In this document: piece after piece, positions 5,142-7,262 of the stretch
How the letters are laid out: every line of letters starts with the position of its first letter
Position numbering within the stretch: the stretch's first letter is position 1
From: Nitrospirae bacterium RBG_13_39_12
GTDB taxonomy: Bacteria > Nitrospirota > Thermodesulfovibrionia > Thermodesulfovibrionales > SM23-35
Length of the DNA stretch: 7,262 nt
NCBI GenBank assembly: GCA_001805125.1
Contig: MHEF01000165.1
Span: 1-7,262 of the forward strand
Direction: 5' to 3'
Notes under the pieces: generated by a model
The model's input: the letters and a program-made list of their open reading frames with translations, nothing else
What the model was told of the DNA's origin: nothing
The model's database searches: none
Program-made: the position numbers and the translations under genes

Positions 5142-5867
5142 TGAAAGCCTATCGCCCTCTTTACCGACGTGCCCATACATCTTGAATCGCCCCCAGATAT
5201 CAATGAGGTAGAGCGAGGTAAGTCTGTCCTCTGGCAATACTGCACGCGTGATGATGATACCCGGCTCGTTCGCATACACCTTTCCGAATCTTTTAATCAA
5301 ACTAACGACCGGAAACGCATCTTTATCGTGCAGAGCATAAAACGAAACTTTATAGGGCCACTCAATGTAACGAGAATCCTCAATAAAAGTGATTCCCCTC
5401 ACAATCTTCTCAGTTAGCCTGCGTACGCTCTCTGGAGAAATACTGATTGCAATTTGATTTTGCTTCGGCACATTAAAGACGTTTCCGAAATTTGGGTACA
5501 TACCGTGGTCTGGCACATTGTGACCAAAAGAAGCCTGGCCTAAAATCTGTCTGCATTTCGCATCTCGCAGTAGCGTATCATTTTCATCTTTTGCGAATTG
5601 AGGGCTGATTGCTCGGACTGCCTTCTGTGGGATACCAAGAGATTTCGGATCGTTTGGATCTAAGCAAAGGCCAATTCTAATCATCAGATCGTCTTCCAGT
5701 CTTCCATATTCAGAATTACAGGGTTTACAGGAAGGAATTTTCCACTTCTCGAGATTGGGGGAAGTGGTATCGGGATACCATGATTTAGGAAATACATGAT
5801 CCCAGGTTAATTTTTCGAAGAATCTGATACAATGTACACACTTACCAGGGGGTAAACGTTTTGCCAT
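5136..5867 (-). CDS. HNH-type endonuclease-like protein
   Basis: The product has 243 residues. The N-terminal 55 residues form an HNH/treble-clef module. CVHC (Cys10, Cys13) is followed by TWDHVFPKSW with the Asp23-His24 pair, Asn38 in SPNLEKW, and CKPCN (Cys47, Cys50, Asn51). The spacing fits the Cys4-zinc HNH pattern DHxxPKS...N...CxxCN, so metal binding and the catalytic His appear intact. Residues about 60-243 match nothing I know; they contain no signal or membrane segment, so the protein is cytoplasmic. DNA nicking or cleavage is the family expectation. It is the first cassette of the array: its ATG is 8 bases after the core box, and the box itself (TTAGGC) is the only candidate ribosome site. 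A strong promoter lies some 50 bases further up. Confidence 0.8.
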   Translation of the reverse strand: MAKRLPPGKCVHCIRFFEKLTWDHVFPKSWYPDTTSPNLEKWKIPSCKPCNSEYGRLEDDLMIRIGLCLDPNDPKSLGIPQKAVRAISPQFAKDENDTLLRDAKCRQILGQASFGHNVPDHGMYPNFGNVFNVPKQNQIAISISPESVRRLTEKIVRGITFIEDSRYIEWPYKVSFYALHDKDAFPVVSLIKRFGKVYANEPGIIITRAVLPEDRLTSLYLIDIWGRFKMYGHVGKEGDRLSA

Positions 5868-5875
5868 TTTGGTGT

Positions 5876-5882
5876 GCCTAAC
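5876..5882 (-). other. First core site (GTTAGGC) of the array, partner half not clear
   Basis: On the gene strand GTTAGGC ends 8 bases before the ATG of the HNH gene. The R'' partner should lie to the right. The only candidate box is GTTGGGC on the plus strand at 6013-6019, which would give a 144-base site with poorly matched arms. It could be the R' of a long or decayed attC, or the core of an attI remnant. Confidence 0.55.
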
Positions 5883-5890
5883 AATTATTG

Positions 5891-5980
5891 AACTACGAAT
5901 TGTAGTTTCCTAAAATCCTATACTTACTAATTGTTTTTGTCAAACTAATTCCCATGGATTTAAAAGATCTTCTTAGGAAA
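5891..5980. repeat. Nested inverted repeats in the spacer between array and amrS
   Basis: AACTAC/GTAGTT (5891-5896 and 5902-5907) forms a small hairpin around GAATT. TTTCCTAA (5906-5913) and TTAGGAAA (5973-5980) form a perfect 8-base inverted repeat around the promoter. These may be the arms of a decayed long attC or a protein-binding palindrome. The rest of the 5883-6073 spacer is AT-rich and has no gene. Confidence 0.45.
5915..5943 (-). promoter_or_regulatory. Leftward sigma70-type promoter driving the cassette array
   Basis: On the minus strand a perfect -35 TTGACA (5943-5938) is followed, after 17 bases, by TAGGAT (5920-5915). An overlapping TATAGG at spacing 15 is an alternative -10. 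Transcription would start near 5908 and enter the HNH gene about 40 bases on. Its place, just before the first core site, is like that of the Pc promoter of integrons. Confidence 0.65.
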
Positions 5981-6073
5981 TCAATCAACATATATTTATG
6001 TCATTTCAGTTAGTTGGGCTTGAAAATTAAAGTTAATGTTGTATATAATTATTTCGTCAAAATTAGCCTAAGG

Positions 6074-7102
6074 ATGATCGATTTGATTCCGTCTTCAAAA
6101 GAAGCAATGTTTTATAAAAGGGACCAAGAAGGATCTGTAAGATGTCTTCTCTGTCCGAGGGAGTGTGTGATCAGTGACGGGAAAAGAGGATTCTGTCGAA
6201 ACAGAGAAAACCAAGGAGGGACATTATATACTCTTGTCTATGGTAGGCCTGTAGTGGTCGATATCGGACCGATTGAAAAGGCCCCTATCTACCACTTCAT
6301 TCCAGGTCATTTTCGATTATGTCTTACCTGTACGAGTTGTAATTTGAGATGTAAACATTGTCAAAACTGGCATCTTTCTCAGAAAAGCTTCGAAGAATTG
6401 AACCATTATTCTTACTCCCCATTCGAAATCTTCAAACAGGCACAAAGTCAAAACCTCTTCTCCATTTCCTTTACCTATACGGAACCTACTGTCTATTACG
6501 AATATCTCTATGAGATCTCAGTGATCGCCAAAGAGCATGGGATGAAGACCTCAATTGTCTCAAATGGATATATTAAACGAGAACCCCTATTGAAACTTCT
6601 GAAGGTGTTGGATGCCGTCAAGATCGATCTCAAAGGGTTTAGCGAAAAGTTTTATGAAGAGGTTTGCACTGCTACCTTAAAACCTGTATTAGAATCCCTT
6701 ATCACAGTTAAAAAAGAGAAGGTGTGGCTGGAGATCGTTAATTTGGTAATCCCAACTCTGAATGATGATCCCAAGATGATTGAAGAGATGTGTCGATGGA
6801 TCAAAGGGAATTTAGGCCTGGATACGCCACTTCATTTCACCAAGTTCCATCCAAATTATCATTTGACCCATCTCTCCCCTACCCCGGTTTCCACTTTGGA
6901 GTTGGCCTATGAGATTGCTAAAAAAAATGGTCTGAAGTATGTCTACATCGGGAATGTCCCGGGTCATATTTACAACTCTACATATTGTCCTTCTTGTAAC
7001 CGGAAGGTCATTCGTCGAACACATTTTGATGTCATCGAGATGAATGTGGTGGATGGAAAATGTAAGTTTTGCGATTTTCCCATCAAAGGGAAATGGGAAT
7101 AA
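6074..7102 (+). CDS. amrS: AmmeMemoRadiSam-system radical SAM enzyme
   Basis: From ATG at 6074 the product has 342 residues, normal for the family. The N-terminal motif CLLC...C...GFC (Cys24, 27, 31, 41) is the family's metal-binding lead-in and is followed by LYTLVYG. The radical SAM cluster motif CNLRCKHC gives CxxxCxxC at Cys89, 93 and 96. A C-terminal CPSC...CKFC pair (Cys305, 308, 330, 333) probably binds zinc. The whole resembles pyruvate formate-lyase-activating-type enzymes. The system pairs it with Memo and AMMECR1 proteins, neither of which is in the window, and its substrate is unknown to me. An open frame reaches back to a TTG at 6014, but family proteins begin close to KEAMFYK, so 6074 (or ATG 6107) is preferred. 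No good Shine-Dalgarno sequence decides between them. It is divergent from the array and not part of it. Confidence 0.88.
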   Translation: MIDLIPSSKEAMFYKRDQEGSVRCLLCPRECVISDGKRGFCRNRENQGGTLYTLVYGRPVVVDIGPIEKAPIYHFIPGHFRLCLTCTSCNLRCKHCQNWHLSQKSFEELNHYSYSPFEIFKQAQSQNLFSISFTYTEPTVYYEYLYEISVIAKEHGMKTSIVSNGYIKREPLLKLLKVLDAVKIDLKGFSEKFYEEVCTATLKPVLESLITVKKEKVWLEIVNLVIPTLNDDPKMIEEMCRWIKGNLGLDTPLHFTKFHPNYHLTHLSPTPVSTLELAYEIAKKNGLKYVYIGNVPGHIYNSTYCPSCNRKVIRRTHFDVIEMNVVDGKCKFCDFPIKGKWE

Positions 7103-7108
7103 TAAGAT

Positions 7109-7136
7109 GAGATTTCGGAAAAAGTCCTGAAATCTC
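7109..7136 (+). terminator. Hairpin behind amrS, possible terminator without a T run
   Basis: GAGATTTC plus GGA (7109-7119) pairs with TCC and GAAATCTC (7125-7136), with one bulged T and an AAAAG loop. It starts 6 bases after the amrS stop. No T tract follows, so it may stabilise the transcript end or be only a weak terminator. Confidence 0.45.
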
Positions 7137-7137
7137 T

Positions 7138-7169
7138 GATTACACAGATTATAAACGATTACGCAGATG
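7138..7169. repeat. Two direct copies of a 13-base unit, GATTAC.CAGAT
   Basis: GATTACACAGATT (7138-7150) and GATTACGCAGATG (7157-7169) differ at 2 of 13 positions and start 19 bases apart. Similar strings recur in intergenic DNA of several environmental bacteria as far as I recall. No coding sense is seen. Confidence 0.5.
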
Positions 7170-7192
7170 TGAAATAATAATAAGAAATAAGG

Positions 7193-7244
7193 CGTGAGGT
7201 GTAAGGTGTAAACCCTCTTGCGACTTGCGCCTGACGCCCTCACG
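7193..7244. repeat. Inverted repeat CGTGAGG / CCTCACG at the right edge
   Basis: CGTGAGG (7193-7199) and CCTCACG (7238-7244) are perfectly complementary, with extra GGCG/CGCC similarity around them and tandem GTGAGGTGTAAGGTGT-like wording inside. This looks like a dispersed intergenic repeat. No gene is supported between 7103 and 7262. Confidence 0.4.
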
Positions 7245-7262
7245 GTATTTCGGATTTCATGT

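Larger units (their letters stand above)
335..5882 (-). mobile_element. Integron gene-cassette array without an integrase in view (CALIN-like)
   Basis: Seven complete genes, all leftward, alternate with imperfect palindromes bounded by 7-base boxes of the integron core type RYYYAAC ... GTTRRRY. Clear sites are at 335-395 and 1349-1436. Two more are split by insertions (1897-2581 and 3041-3266), two are weaker (3782-3837 and 5086-5141), and two are fragments (4524-4530 and 5876-5882). Most cassettes hold one short gene. Stop codons lie at or near the attC, and starts lie close behind the preceding core box, as is usual in cassettes. No tyrosine recombinase gene is present on either strand. The right neighbour is amrS, so the array either lacks an integrase or is separated from it. 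Confidence 0.85.

Noticed and set aside
6014..6073. TTG start giving amrS twenty extra residues
   Set aside because: The extension matches no family N-terminus and overlaps the box-like GTTGGGC; the family normally starts near KEAMFYK.
6812..7243. Minus-strand 143-codon frame
   Set aside because: It is mostly antisense to the conserved C-terminal part of amrS and begins in repeat DNA.

Overview
The window looks like bacterial chromosomal DNA from an environmental organism. It carries a run of integron-type gene cassettes next to a housekeeping-type radical SAM gene. Most of it is AT-rich, and Shine-Dalgarno sequences precede most of the genes. An AmmeMemoRadiSam-type enzyme together with the short repeats at the right edge suggests a Desulfobacterota- or Nitrospirota-like lineage or a similar environmental group, but the sequence does not settle the taxonomy.

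Layout from right to left, which is the direction of cassette transcription: amrS lies at 6074-7102 on the plus strand, with hairpin and repeat DNA behind it. A 190-base spacer (5883-6073) holds a promoter with a perfect -35 box pointing left into the array, followed by a lone core site GTTAGGC (5876-5882). Then come seven leftward genes separated by attC or attC-derived sites: HNH-type nuclease (5136-5867), secreted six-cysteine protein (4541-5068), zinc-ribbon/HEPN-like protein (3832-4491), secreted unknown protein (3268-3765), membrane-anchored unknown protein (2600-2998), small secreted protein (1484-1831) and a secreted dienelactone-hydrolase-like enzyme (493-1281). Beyond the last attC (335-395) a leftward glycosyltransferase gene runs off the window at base 1.

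The attC sites share one architecture: a 7-base R box, a 9-base spacer, then hairpin arms that mostly start CA and end TG. Where the stems are clearest, the extra unpaired base lies on the R''-side arm, which agrees with the direction of the genes. No integrase gene is present, and amrS sits where one would be expected, so within this window the array is a CALIN-like cluster (attC sites lacking an integrase).

Two neighbouring attC sites are each broken in the same core box. One holds a 627-base group II intron with no reverse transcriptase. Joining its flanks restores a perfect GTTAGGC core. The next holds a 159-base element with 18-base terminal inverted repeats and a GTT target duplication. 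A third attC carries a tandem GTT that could be an excision scar, and a fourth has lost its right half. The array therefore looks like an ageing, partly immobilised cassette store. Its gene content is mostly exported small proteins of unknown function plus two candidate nucleic-acid-acting proteins.
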